NCBI GenBank assembly: GCA_965644295.1
Contig: CBFFRP010000123.1
Location: forward strand, 372,001 to 436,000
Reading direction: 5' to 3'
Length of the DNA stretch: 64,000 nucleotides
Origin: Paraphysomonas bandaiensis
Taxonomy: Eukaryota; Chrysophyceae
The stretch's first letter is position 1, and every line of letters begins with the position of its first letter. Shown here in pieces: positions 23,477 through 36,300 of the stretch. The notes below the pieces were generated by a model. That model made no database searches. It was not told where the DNA came from and was given only the letters and a program-made list of their open reading frames with translations. Made by a program: the position numbers and the translations under genes.

Positions 23477-24809
23477 ATGAGTGTGTTCACTACGCACACT
23501 GAAATGTTCGCCAGCATGGTCGAAGTGCTCCGCTGTCTTGTTCAGACAATGGACTCCAAGTCAACTCATACACGAACTCGTGGAGCTAAGTGGCGAAACG
23601 ACTCAGAGTTAGATAATGCTATTCGTGTGTTTAAAAATGAGTCGGATGTCTTGTCGAATAGTTGCACGAAGTTGGCTCTGGTGCTTGACTTTTATATGGT
23701 TAATTCCCTTGTATAACATGTATATCAGATCAATCCCGCAGATATGCCAGCTGATGGTTTGAAAAGCTTATTCGATGAAATTTTTAATGGTGCGCAAAGA
23801 GTATATAACTGTTACAGGTTTGATTATGTGTTTTTACTACTGGATTCGGCTTTCTGATATCAGTGTAGACTACTTTCAGAGCTTCCGCTTTCCAGTCCGT
23901 TTGCCGAATCTCTACATAAATCAGTCCGGTAAGGTCTCATTGGTTTGAATAGAGATTTTCCAATATTTTATAATATTTCTAGAAATGAGCTTACGGAGGT
24001 CCAAGGATTAATTCACTCCGTAGGGACTGGACAGTTCGAAGCCTGTAAAAGGTATGCACCTTCTTTAACTTCTAAATGCCTGGTGTCATCCCATACCAGT
24101 GCAGTAGGACTTGTGTGGGATGCCAATAAAGCGATACAGAAACTTCCTAACACGAATAAGGCCGCTTACAAACGGAGCATTATGGAAGTATGTTGTTGTC
24201 TTTTTCAGGATCTCGGTCGTACCAGTGACGTGTGTATGACAGGCAATGATGGTAGTACAAGACACCAACAGGGAGTTCCGTCAGGCTCTCTCCGCTATGC
24301 CAACAGACGGTAAACCTGCTGCAACTGATGATTTTGTGGACGATGAATTCAGCGATATGGAAGACGAGGACTACACTCCAGAGGACGTGCCCTATGTTGA
24401 GGCCTGCCTATCACTCATGGTTTGCTGCTTCAACATCATGAGGCAGATCATTGAAATTGCCACTGTAGTGTCTGAAAAGATAGAGAGCGCCAATTTGGAA
24501 ACCAAAAACGAATCGGTAGCATCTAGTCACTTGGCGGATGGGGTGATTGAGCAATGGGTTGCAGATCTACACATACTCTGTCATGAACTGAAAAAGTCAG
24601 TCGTTGACCTTGGGGTTGAAATGTATGCACCCCTCGAGCTCGAAGGACTTGCCTCTCAATTCAATGCAGTTAATGCCATTATTCAGCAGATAATTTCTAA
24701 AATAGACACTGACTTTGCTATGGAGCACGCTGAAGAAGTACGGAATAAAATTAAAGAAATTGAGCAAACTGTAGAAATGCAAAAGTTGTGTTTCATATCC
24801 CTAACATAA
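23477..24809 (+). CDS. CCNDBP1: cyclin-D1-binding protein 1 (GCIP) homologue
   Basis: Six exons (23477-23680, 23729-23817, 23869-23928, 23983-24051, 24100-24187, 24243-24809) give 358 aa, close to the ~360 aa of the animal protein. The protein is almost entirely helical. It has an N-terminal domain with conserved-looking blocks NESDVLSNSCTKLAL and DANKAIQKLP..NKAAYKRSIME. An acidic loop follows (FVDDEFSDMEDEDYTPED), then a C-terminal helical bundle (VEACLSLMVCCFNIMRQIIEIATVV). In animals GCIP/Maid binds D-type cyclins and helix-loop-helix factors. The assignment rests on length, the acidic central loop and motif pattern, so it is moderate. The join at 24187/24243 is preferred over a 21-nt spacer ending at TTTTTCAG because only the former restores frame. 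Confidence 0.7.
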
Positions 24810-25382
24810 TTTTTATTTTCTCTTTTAGTTTATTTGTATTTGATAGTTAGATACATTTATATTTGAGTATGTGGCTATAGACTGGTAACCATTCGAGCGC
24901 AATATTATCGATTGTCATGGTATCAGTAGTATTTCTGTTTGTGTTAAATACAATCATTTCTCGCTTTGCTGGGGTCAGCGCTGCGTAACAATTAATTGCA
25001 ATTTAATTGCAAAAAATGCAATTATTAGCTACAGCTCGCGAAATGCTCAATAGGACTATATATCAATATGTACAAAGTATAAATTTAAGAAATAAGTAAC
25101 AACCAATACTCCTCACTACTTTTAGATCCATTCATAAAACAAAAACGTTTGATTCGTAAATGTCATTTTAGCTTGGTGAGTATTCCCCATCAGAGAGCAG
25201 CAGTATAATTACAATTATACCTCAATAATGCTACACATACTTGGTTTTACAAAACACAAAAACAAATACTCCACTCCATACCAGCTATATGTTACTAGTT
25301 CAATCATCATAACTCTTATTTTTCACGTTAAGTAAAACTCCACGTGTGCAATATCCGATTAGTCCAAATAATTCAAGACTGA
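24810..25382. other. convergent gap, nothing recognised
   Basis: AT-rich 573-bp gap between two converging gene ends. No gene or repeat seen. Confidence 0.4.
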
Positions 25383-26051
25383 CTACTTTGCCTTCTTCGA
25401 GCTAAATCCGTGCAAAATTTTGAAAACGCTTTGATCTTTAAAATTTCTCTCCCTCGATTCTCTCAGATTATCCCAAAACTTTTCGCCTCCAATTCGCGTT
25501 TTCATAGCAGTTTGGATCTGGTGCCCTGGGTAAGATATATTTTGGTGACGGCGTGTAAATAACTCAAACTCTTCAAAAGTTATATTTCCATCCACGTTCG
25601 AGTCTGCTCTAGCAACCATACCATCTAAAGTTTTATTTTTCCCGTATGCTATGCCATATGCACCCAGCGTAATATTTTCGAACTCGTCACGACTGATGGT
25701 TTTCGAGCCATCGCGATCATATAGTTTAAACACAAAGTGTAACAAATCAAGAGTAAGAAAGTCCCAAATGTTGATTACGAATTCTATGAAAGATATTTCG
25801 TGTGAATCATTGCCATCCATCTTGGAAAACACCATTCTACTGAAAGGAGTCTCTTCAAGTTTAAAGTAGTTATGAAACTCTTTAATATTTAGAAGACGGC
25901 TGTGTTCTTTGTCAATCGCAGTAAATGCCTGCCATAACACATCCACCTCCTCTGGAAAGAGTTTTAGTTTTGATATAACTTCATTAGTTTCCGGGGTGAG
26001 CTCGATATCCAAGCCACCCTGATGACTATCTGCGCTGCAACCTGAACCCAT
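25383..26051 (-). CDS. N-myristoylatable EF-hand calcium sensor
   Basis: Single exon, 222 aa. MGSGCS at the N-terminus fits N-myristoylation with a neighbouring palmitoylatable Cys, which suggests membrane attachment. Four EF-hand units are visible: a degenerate first loop (DKEHSRLLNIKE), then DGNDSHEISFIE, DRDGSKTISRDE and DSNVDGNITFEE. The last three have acidic or oxygen ligands at positions 1, 3, 5 and 12 and so should bind Ca2+. The layout resembles calcineurin-B-like and neuronal-calcium-sensor relatives, though the 40-residue C-terminal extension (basic) is unlike calcineurin B. The target is unknown. Divergent from the four-TM protein gene. Confidence 0.85.
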   Translation of the reverse strand: MGSGCSADSHQGGLDIELTPETNEVISKLKLFPEEVDVLWQAFTAIDKEHSRLLNIKEFHNYFKLEETPFSRMVFSKMDGNDSHEISFIEFVINIWDFLTLDLLHFVFKLYDRDGSKTISRDEFENITLGAYGIAYGKNKTLDGMVARADSNVDGNITFEEFELFTRRHQNISYPGHQIQTAMKTRIGGEKFWDNLRESRERNFKDQSVFKILHGFSSKKAK

Positions 26052-26517
26052 CTTTATTCAATCCAGTATCACATTCCAAGCAGCTACGATAACTGTTGGA
26101 GAAATAAAACAGAAGGAGGAAACGGACTTAACCAACCAAAGGTGGTGTGGATATTATCTCCATTGGGCTCTAAAACGTGCGTTAGCAGTTACAGAGAATC
26201 CAAAGTACCGCCCAGTATCCACCACTCTACGTCCATATCTATTGCAGGAGTACTGCTGTACTTGCAGTGGTGCAGTACAACAGTATAGTGCCGTATATAT
26301 ACTTGTATACGACAACAACTATAACACCCTCACCCTGTGGAGACTCTTCACACCTGTGTTGGTGTGTCATTTATACCAATAAGATCGTCCATCAACCGTC
26401 AACCACTTTACATTAACCACCACCACTACAAGTGACGACTGTCTCTCTTGAAATAAATGTAGTATTCGATTAAGTAATCCCATGTCGTAGCCGTCATATT
26501 CGCTTTAACACATAAGA
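26052..26517. promoter_or_regulatory. probable bidirectional promoter (EF-hand / four-TM gene)
   Basis: A 466-bp divergent gap. Contains a dense cluster of GTAC and CTGCAG/GCAGT motifs at ~26250-26290 (GAGTACTGCTGTACTTGCAG) and GTATATATACTTGTATAC. Confidence 0.4.
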
Positions 26518-27333
26518 ATGTATCCAAATAAAATTCGGAGGTTTATTATGACTCTGATGTTCGGCTTATCTCTCCTTTCATTGATTTTAACTATAGTGGG
26601 AGTGGCAGGAACATCGAAGGAACAAGAAACTGTGGTTGATGTGAATTGGGCATACGCCGAAGTTGATGACATTGAGCAAGGGGTCATACGATACCTTTAT
26701 GTTGGCCTCAATATGATGGTGTACGACGGGTTTACATTTGTATACAAATCATGTCGTGAGGAGTTTTGTAGTGATTGTTTAGCAGCAGGAAGCGCAAATG
26801 AAGTACTAACTGCTCTTGCTCTGATCTGTATAACGTTGGTAATGTGCTGCAGTATTGTCAGGCTGTTCATAGATTCTTACCTCATATGGTGTATTACCTC
26901 TGCATCTTCTCTATTATCTGTTGTTTTGAGCTTAATCACGCTTTGTGTTTTTTCTGACTGCTATAAGGCTGTTGATCTATGGCAGTCTCGTATGCGTATC
27001 TATTACGGTCCTGGTTTTGTGTCGATGCTCGTTACTATGTTTTTAATGGTTGCAGTGGGTATGTTTCAGTATTTGGTTCCTTATAACGGACTGCTTGAGA
27101 GAGGTAAAGTTGGCGGTGAGTGGTATTATGGTGAGGATAATGAGAATGAGAATGATGGGGAAAACCGTATTTCGTATGACCCAACAAATGATGAGGAATT
27201 ACCAGCTGCATGGAGACGATCCAGTTATTTGAACTCGACATCACTGCCTGAAGGAAGTCAACGAGACAATATTCCCGTGGCTGTTCCAGTGCTTGAGGCT
27301 GTAAATACGCATCCTGTTCCTGATCAATACTAA
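26518..27333 (+). CDS. four-transmembrane protein, unknown family
   Basis: Single exon, 271 aa. Hydrophobic segments lie at ~10-30, ~97-120, ~124-145 and ~162-185, giving a tetraspan layout with both ends cytosolic. The first external loop (~31-95) holds a Cys cluster (SCREEFCSDC). A fifth Cys pair sits between TM3 and TM4. The ~80-residue C-terminal tail is acidic and polar. Topology is claudin/amastin/PalI-like, but no family signature (such as the claudin W-GLW-C-C motif) is present, so I leave the family open. It could be a plasma-membrane organiser; this is inference from topology only. Confidence 0.8.
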   Translation: MYPNKIRRFIMTLMFGLSLLSLILTIVGVAGTSKEQETVVDVNWAYAEVDDIEQGVIRYLYVGLNMMVYDGFTFVYKSCREEFCSDCLAAGSANEVLTALALICITLVMCCSIVRLFIDSYLIWCITSASSLLSVVLSLITLCVFSDCYKAVDLWQSRMRIYYGPGFVSMLVTMFLMVAVGMFQYLVPYNGLLERGKVGGEWYYGEDNENENDGENRISYDPTNDEELPAAWRRSSYLNSTSLPEGSQRDNIPVAVPVLEAVNTHPVPDQY

Positions 27334-27855
27334 AAAAATAAGCATTTAAATTGAGCTAAGGGTACAAGTTTAAAATGCCAATAGCTCTTTCTTGTTATTT
27401 GTGTGTTCGTGATTACACACCTGGCAAACGCCTTGTCGTGATTACTTAAGTGTTGTCTTTATTTGTCTAGATGTGTTAAAATGTTATTATGTCTTGTAAG
27501 CCAATGTAATCACTGTTATTGCTTCTGAATTGTTCCTGCTTCAGCTGCTGCAGCGTCAATTTAGACTGTAACGCTACTCCTTATTTGAATCATAATGGAA
27601 ATATGATATATTTTCAGCCCTTTCTGAGTTGTTTATGACTCACAGCATGATATGCTTTGCTTATCTTTTCTTTATTAGAACACGACTACTGTACAATTTT
27701 CACTACGGTAACATATGGAAAACTTTGCGGCTTGCTAAGCAAACAGATAATGATAACATCCTCTACTCTGAAGACCTGAGACCTGTACATGCAGGCTACA
27801 CTGAGTATGTGCGTGTTGAACTGTACCACTTCAGCATAAATATCACGATTGCCCA
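27334..27855. other. convergent gap, nothing recognised
   Basis: AT-rich 522-bp gap between two converging gene ends. No frame with protein-like content and no repeat family member. Confidence 0.4.
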
Positions 27856-29735
27856 TTAAGTTATATAAGCAGGTAATGACATCGATTTCCTATGATAATT
27901 TCCTTTGTCCCCCACATAAGTAATTTTTCCACGGCTCTCTTGATTACTGGGTGTGTTTAAAGCTCTTGACAAGAGACCACTCTGTGATATCGATAACACA
28001 TCATCTTCACTCCATGTGTCTGAAGTGTTATCAAGTGTTAATTGTCGGGTGTATGAATTTCGCTTCGGTTTCTTCAAGCCATTTGAGTTTACGACTTTCT
28101 GTTTACTCTTGCTGAAGACAAGACATGCGAGAAGCGCTATCGTTACAACTCCACAAATAGTAGCTGTAACAGGAATTATGTAATCTTCTTTATCTTTTTC
28201 TTTTCTCTTTGCTCTGTGGGGGCTGTCATTCATGCCCGGGTTACCACCACCAGGATCGTCAGAAAACTCGGAATGATTCATGTACTGGTGAGGATTGTAC
28301 ATAGTATACTTGTACACAACTGTTCCGTTCCAGTTAATATACACCACGCACAGAGTAGTGTTGCTAGCACGGAAAGCAGTGAACGCGCTATATCCTGTAC
28401 CGTTCCACACCAGATCTGCGGCAGAAGCTGTATCTCCCATATTATCCGTCTGTGCACCAGCGCCAGAAACAAAGTACTCAGTCCCACCGGCCCTGACACG
28501 GTATTAGATGACAGGTATTATGTGAGAAAAGTGAACGGCGCACCTCAAATGCTCGGATATGTGGTCGTGTCCAGAGAGATACATACTCACGTTAAATTCT
28601 TTTATTAGGGGTTGAAGATAATTAACAAGTTCGCTTGTGTCCCCATGATCTCCATAGGAGTAAATGGGGTAATGACCGATGACGATAAGCCAGGTTGGCT
28701 TTGATGCAACTGCTTCAGACAGCATGTATTGAATATGACGAAGTTGGTTGTCGATTCGACTGGATTGTTCCTCATATGACACGCCTCTGAAAATCAAATA
28801 ACGCAGTAAGATGTCAAAACCACAAATATGCTAACAATGAAAACAGAAACTCATTGCATGTCATAAAATTTTCAAGGTGTAAGCACCATGTTGTAAGCTA
28901 GAGTATAAAAAGATTGTGATAATACCCATCTTCATTGCAGCAGTCATTCTCGCTCGGTGCCAGTGTGGTTGTATCAACAAAAACACATACTACTTTTCCT
29001 CCTCCTGGAATATGGAATGTTTCCGAATAGTTTAACGCCTTAAACTTCCACAGATTGCTCGTAAAGTCGTCCACATTTAACGCTTTTTTGTTTTTATACC
29101 GATCCACTTGTGCATTGGCACCTTGTACACCGTAGCCGTAATCTACACAGTGGTCAAAACATGATAGCATAATTGATACCCGTACCATGGTTGCCAAGAA
29201 CAGGATACCACGGAACACGAAGGCTGGTATAGTTAGTAAGATAAACATCTCTCCATAGTGAATTCCACAAGGAATCATTTGTTGATTTGACTCCGTCATC
29301 ATAAAAATTATCTCCCAGTGCAAGGACAAATTCAGGAGGGACATCTGAGTGAGAAGCGTAATTGGCCATGGCCTTAGCAACTGCGGCTTGATAAGTATAA
29401 TGTTCACGCCCTTCGCCGTGTTCTGGTCCCCCATTTTCTCCTTCAGGGCCACCGTCTTCTCGATCCGGGTCCTTGTTCTCCATAACAGAATGTTGCTTTC
29501 GCAGAAAATTCTTCCTTACAAAACCATTCCGTTGATAGATAGCACTAGGAACTGATCCTAGACCATAAGCGTCACTAGAGGAGAATGTACGCAAAATATT
29601 TCCACTGTTTCCTCCCTTGCCCCAGTCGCCAATGGCGAGAAAATGCAAATAATTCCGCTCATCATTCTCAGAAAACACTGTTGATAAAAAAGCGAGATAT
29701 ATAAACAGTTTCATCGTAACGCACTTGACTATCAA
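27856..29735 (-). CDS. purple acid phosphatase (ACP5 type) with a C-terminal membrane anchor
   Basis: Four exons (29735-29186, 29142-28926, 28786-28544, 28492-27856), 548 aa. A signal peptide is visible (MKLFIYLAFLSTVFS, from an internal Met at residue 8). All di-metal ligand motifs of the tartrate-resistant phosphatase family are intact: GDWGKGG, GDNFYDDGV, GNHDYG (the D is created at the exon 1/2 join), GHYPIYS and GHDHISEHL. VSGAGAQ follows, as in the family. Animal ACP5 is ~325 aa and secreted or lysosomal. This protein adds a ~190-residue tail with a transmembrane helix (IIPVTATICGVVTIALLACLVF) and a basic, Ser/Thr-rich cytosolic region. It is therefore a type I membrane-bound ectophosphatase. 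An insertion rich in Gly/Glu (ENGGPEHGEGRE) lies before the second motif. Confidence 0.93.
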
Positions 29736-30369
29736 GCAATCTGAATAACTTGATACATAAAATCAAGTCAAATTCCATAATATTATACTCTGATCGAGTC
29801 GTTTTCGCTCCAGCGATCAATGTCGGCTGATTGGACAGATCAACCCTAACACCACACTCTTGACCTGCATCCATCTTCACCAAGAAACAAGAACAATAAA
29901 ACTGTCAAGAAAATGAAGGAATGTAAGCATATATTATCCATACTATGGTCTTTCATAGTTAAATACGCATACAGTCCATGTGAGAAGAATGACTTGTAGA
30001 CTTATCGGCCCATATTTCCACCTCTTCATATCCAGGTACTGCCTGCAGCTGTACAGCACACTGAGGACACACAACAGGAATACTGCACTTATACAGCTGT
30101 ATATGATATTGATGTGTTGGTGTAGAGTTGTGTTTTTTCTGCTTCATCTTTATATATACGTGCGTTTGTATACATAATCTACACCTTACAAGCCTCCCCA
30201 TATCATACAATATCATAACCTCACAGCAGCGTATTGAGATTAATTTCATATATTGGGTTAATGTACAAGGCACTGATAGAGTGCCGAAGCAGTAATGGAG
30301 CTCTTGGTATTGTGATTTAACATCTACATGTTTTCTTTTTCGCCAGCTGTGAATTAATTTGACACTTTT
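29736..30369. promoter_or_regulatory. probable bidirectional promoter (phosphatase / BEACH gene)
   Basis: A 634-bp divergent gap. A 155-codon minus-strand frame crosses it and overlaps the first BEACH exon, but it lacks convincing protein features apart from one CxxC pair. Confidence 0.35.
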
Positions 30370-33300
30370 ATGTCTAATTTCTTGAAAAGGCTTCTTCCGA
30401 GCTTTGGTCTTAGTCGGGTTATGCACTAAGTTATTGTCTTGTTTTCTTTAAATTTTATTAAATAGGAGTCTGGTGAAGATACATTAGCACCAGATAGTCA
30501 AGATACTAGCGGTATCGCTATTGTGCCGGATATTAGAGCTGAAACACAGCCTGATGTGGAGTATGCTTTCAGGTTGGGGGTATTTCAACTCGGTGTATAG
30601 TATTCTAATTTGCGTATATAGTGAGGATGAAGAAGGCAAGTTTCTTTCAAAACTCTGGGATGAGTATATATCGACTTATGAATCCAATGAATCTGAAAAG
30701 CAAAACGTTCAGGTTAATCACGTATCTGATATAATTCTATTTAGATGATATTGTTGAAATTTCATTCTGTTGTTGTTCGTTTGTGCACTTATGACTAAAT
30801 GCTGTGCACTGAGTTCACATATATTACAGATTCGACATAGCGCCTTCAATCGATTTGCGAGTCAGTTTATATCGTCTTACTCTGCGGTTTTGGACGCTAT
30901 GGAAACGCGATGCGATTGTCATATCGAACATGATAATAATAGTGCAGGCACCTTTTCATCACATGCAATTCACCGGGATATCTTGCCAACGGGGTTACCA
31001 CGGAAGACAACCCCGAGTATAAATGAAACATCAGGACATGCTTCTGAAGTAATTGTACAAATTGCGAGTATGTTGACTGAGTACTTAGAGGTGGGCGATA
31101 TCAGCGATCCGTCTTTTCCATATGACCAGGACCCACCCCAGCAGAGTGTTTTTCTCAGTGATGATTGCATAACAATTTCAGTGAAAAATGTTTTCGTCGA
31201 GAATGACCGCACTCCTGTCTTACGGAACGTGTCGAATGAAGGAAAGAGAGAAGGCTCGGAGGTCAAACTTCATCACACCGGACCTTCTGAACTCGAGAGC
31301 ACTTTTTCATTGGCACCGGAATGGGAAGACGAGGCAGAACACACATCTACACATCGATCCACTGTGCTTCATATTCTCCACAGTCTGTCCACCCTGATGC
31401 ACTGGAAGCATAACCGCAGAATTGTTGCCAATAGACTTGGTCAGAGTTTTGCACAGGAGGTTGTTGGGGTGCTTCAGTTTTTTTCGACGAAAATTGATGA
31501 AGTTACCGTTTCATGGACTGCTGCTCGTGAATTGGCACTACGTACGAGTCACTGGGCTACATCTGATCTGCGCCAAGATACTGACTTCATAATCAGCTCT
31601 TTGTTGGCGGTTTCGCGCCTCATTGCCTGTAGTTGTCCGACGATGCGTGAGATGGCCAAGTGCACGGCGACCGGTTTTCTTCCGAACCAGCCGTGGACGG
31701 AGTCTGCGTTCGAAGCTATGGGAATTGATATTATGCCACTCATGAATACTTCGAACGGAGATTTACAAAGGAGTGAAACTCTGCCACCAGTTCCTATGCA
31801 TGTGAATGATTCTCAATGCGAATCAGGTGTGGACGATGCAGCTGGTGTGGTGCAGGATAGTATGGCTATGAATACATCCAAGCCTGAAGTGGACAATTCG
31901 AGGGAGCCGAGATTGGGTAAATACAAAGCTTCCCGTGATCATAGTTCGCGAGAACAAAGACAGTTATCTAACGAAAATGTACAACGGATAAAAATATCGG
32001 ATCCTATAATTTCTTCCGCCATGGGACCACTGCAGGTGTCTTCAAGTGGTGATGCATGGTCTGGAATGCTTTTGTCGGCTGGAGTAGACAGAGCTCTGTT
32101 ATCGTTGCTGCGAAAGATAGTCATACTGAGTCGGATACTTACTTCGTCCCCGGATAATTGGAAGCCTGATGGCAATGAGAGTACGCAGAACTCTGATTGG
32201 AACGATTCATCTTTAGATGAATGGGCAGAGTCTGTGCTAATTCCATGGAAGGCTTGTACTATATTGCAGAATGAAGTTCTTTTTGCACTTTTGGCAATTA
32301 CCACTTCTCATCTAGACGCCGCGAGCAAACGATTTATGGCATGCGATGGCCCTCAGACACTGAACATGTTGTTGTTAGATCCGACTAGCATTTGTACCGG
32401 GAAAAGTAGTGTGGCGGTGGATTTAGTTTTGCTTAGAGGAATTTTATGTCTTCGTTTGAATGAATTATTGAATCGGGTTTTTTCTGTACAATGTGATAGC
32501 AATAAGGATTATGATGGTCGTACTACTGTACTACTTACAGAGTCAATTGGATGGTTTTTATCCTGGATGAGGGCCGCATATCGTTATGAAGACGAGTATG
32601 AGGAAGACTTAATATCAAGGTGCACATGTCAGGATGATACTGTAAAGGATACGAAACGGCAACGACCACTTGGTGATACAGTCGTAGTGGGGTGTGCACA
32701 AACTCCGTACATGTATGCGCCCCCCCTTGTAGAATCTGATCTCTGGCCTTGGAGTCAACAGCCTTTTCAAGCCCGACCGTCAGTATTACGTGGCGGAGAG
32801 AACTCAATTGCTTTGTTTCCGAAAAAAACAGGGGCCAATTATAGATTGTGTCACGATTGTTCGGAAAGAGACACATATGAGACCTCGACGAAAAGTACAG
32901 ACCTTTTGTTTCCTAACGTTTTTCAAACCTGGATCGAGTTCGTAGTAGAAAAGGCCAACGCTGATGAAGGAAACGATACGGCTGAGTTTGACCATTTGCC
33001 ATGGTTTCTCTGCGGGCGGTCAGCTCGCGCATGGCAAGCTGTTTTCAGTGTTCTGGCCAGCACCTGCCTCGCAAAGGGTTATTTCTCTGCTGAAATGAAT
33101 AACGTATTCAATTCCAAGCGAAACCACGTACTTACAAACTTTACAACTGTCTGCAACTCTGTTGCCATGGCTCTAGATGAGCCAATTAATCTTATTTCAT
33201 CTAAATTGCGCCCTAATCATGCTCTTGAATCAGGGGATCGGGTACCAATATTTGAGATGCACTACCTATTGTTTATTGGAAGATGTATTAAATGTGAAAT

Positions 33301-36300
33301 TTTGAGCATCATTGAGGCATGCTTTGAAGAAGAGCCTGAAATTTGGTCTATGTTATTTTCTTCCAAATTTCTTCTTGGTGGCCGCGAGTCGGTTGAAAAA
33401 TTAATAAGACATAATATTTCCGCGTCGAAAAAGAGCGCAGAGGACATGATTCCTGTGGAGCCATATCTATCTGGGTGTGGAGATTCTTTCTTGGGACCAT
33501 TGCTGCGCTGTAGCTCGAATAAATATGTGAATACAGAATTAGTGCGAGAAAATGTAGAGCATATAGCGGGATACACGTGGATGTACCTTCACGACTGTGT
33601 ATTGGATCTCACTTCCTATATGACAACTGAGTTGAATCGACCACCTGCAAGCCGTATAGTCAGCACTAAGCGTAGCTTTGATGCGAAGCCTATTATACAT
33701 GCGCTACAGACGTCCAGTGAGAGTGGATACGATGATGTTTCATTCCGACTCTTACGGTGGATGAAGTGGTACCTCAATTTGATTGAAGCGCGTGGGACTT
33801 CGATACGTAATATTATGAGTAGTCAATTTTTTCGGGCGTCCCTGGCAGTGTGCGGGTACCATCTGGGCGATATCAAAGCGAGCGCTATTCTACACAAAGA
33901 ACATATTGTCGACCCTTTGGAGTCGGTACAGAAAACCCGTCTCTTTATGTGGCCTGCTCGGAGAGCTGCGATTGAAATTATTGTTCATGTACTGGATATG
34001 CCAGACTGTGATCGTTGGCTTAAGTTATTCTCTAGCTCGAAACCCGACTCTTCGTTAGCAGATAGCGATATTGGTAAAACCACAACCACAGTGCCACCGC
34101 GATCTATTTCTGCAAAACAGGGCAAATCACCAGCCCATGTAACTTTAATGCTTCTCTTTGTTGACACCCGGTTGAGGGGTGTTTTGTGTTACATTCTGAT
34201 GAAAGTTCTCTCCCGTATCGTAGTGGAGACTCTGGGCGAACGCAACTGTACAGATGACGACAATTGGGACGATGGCAGTTTGAAAAGTCATGTGGCATCA
34301 TCAGAAGCTGATACCACAGTTCCGTCCAATGCGACCTTGGCGAAAAGTGTGTCCCTAATGTACTCAGGGAAGGCAAATATGTCTCGAAAGATCTCGAAGG
34401 ATTATACCAATTCAAGGTCCTATGACGCTTGCATACGTGATATGATCATGGATTTATTTGAAATTGTCAAATGGTCGTCCCGTCAGCCGGAATGGTACAA
34501 CGGGGCTTCTGTTGCGGGAGTCATTTTAAGTAGTTTTACTCAATTTCTTCGGTCTTATAAAAATGATGGTGGTGTTATGAAGCAGACACAACGATGGTTT
34601 CGAAGAGGGGCTGTAATGTCAGAGGTTGTTACAAGCCTCATAACTTGTATTAGCTTTGCATCTGATAACCAATGGACTGACGAGGATAAAATCACCGTTG
34701 TTCATCAAGGATTCTCTTACTTAACAGCAGTGATGGCTTGCAATTCCAAAAATAAGTCGGAATTTAAGAGCACAATGATGTCACGGAGATCTGGCCGATC
34801 AATCCATACAGGAGCCTCGCCAAGTAGTGGTGGTGCGTCTACTTATAAATCAAGTGGTCCTAAATTTTCTACCAACGCTTTCAGTAAAGGCGCAAATTCT
34901 ATTGTACTTAAGTATGACGATTTCATTGACATGATACTGCAAGCTTGCCCTGAGCCTACAGTTGAAACTATACTCGTGTTAATTGAAATGGTTTTAGATG
35001 GCCCGCTGACGAATTCCAAAGATCTCATTTCGATGATGTCGCTTGAAGAAGACCAGATATCTAACGGTTTTTTTGCTGATCAGTTCGACCGACCTCAAAT
35101 TTGCAACATGAACGCAATACCTATTATATTTGGAATATTATCTAGTTGCTCTAATAATCTGCAGAAATGTATATTGAATTCCTTTCACCAGTTGGTTGTG
35201 GGAAGAGCATCCTTGGTTAACATCTCAAACTGTTCTCAAATGCGTCCATCTTTGTTGGATTTAGTCCTTGACCATTTACCTGAACAAGAAGAATCAACCC
35301 AAAATGTGTCTGTTAAGCTCTTGCAGACTCTTGGAAGGCATAGTATCACTGTGGCTCAGCTGAAGCGGATGTTCCAAATGATGCGAAGTAACGGCGACTA
35401 TCGACCAGCATATACTACATTTCTACTTCGAAGCCTTCAAGGCATGATTGACGATGATGAATCTCCCCGTCATTCGTTTGTGTTTGGGGGTGTTAACAGT
35501 GGTCTGGCGATGCCAAGTATGCCCCGCTGGCCTGCGCAGTCGGCGTACACCATCAGTCTATGGCTGCGTGTGGAATCACCTCAATGGAATGCGATGGCGG
35601 ATTTTTGGGAAAGTCAGTCCGAAAGTTATAGGCATAGCATTCAAAAAGAATATCGACCTTATGTGTTGTGTCTGCGATGTAACAATGGGAATGGTATTGA
35701 GGTGTACCTTAAACGAAGTGGAACGCATACTAGCAAGTTCAGAATACACATTCGATGTCACAATGGTCCAGATAGTGTTGACACATTTCAAGTTCCTGGC
35801 GCTTACGTTAACGAGGGGCGCTGGCATTATCTCGCGATCAGCCATCATTCTTCTGGTTTCCGCAGCAATAGTGAAGCTGAAGTTATGCTGGATGATCACT
35901 TCGTGCGTCACAAGCTGTCGTATCCTCGGTTTACTGACACCATAGAAGCACCTCTTTTGGGAGACTGTATGCCGAAATTTCGTGATGATACTTTAAACAC
36001 TACCATGCGTGGGCAAATGAGTGCCATGTACTTATTTACCGATGCCTTAACGGAAGGCCAATTGAGAGGTATATATGGACTTGGGCCGAGCTACTTTTAT
36101 GCCTTTGAGCCGTTCACAACAGTTCATAGAGACCTACCTCCCGCTTCATCAAGCAAGAAGCAAACTGTGGACCCTGTGCTGAGTATTTTGGATGGTTCGT
36201 TGACGTCCCTTATTGCCCTGTCTTATAACCCGGCAGTGTGGAAAGGGGACTTATATCTGGACAATACTCCAGAGAAAAATCAAGTGAAGTGGAAGTTCTC

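Noticed and set aside
24188-24208. A possible 21-nt intron (GTATGT...TTTTTCAG) in the cyclin-D1-binding-protein homologue
   Set aside because: Its removal leads into a frame that ends shortly after; the acceptor at 24242 gives a 55-nt intron and restores the long downstream frame.
29959-30426. 155-codon minus-strand frame between the phosphatase and BEACH genes
   Set aside because: Overlaps the supported first BEACH exon and promoter, with no recognisable domain beyond one CxxC pair.
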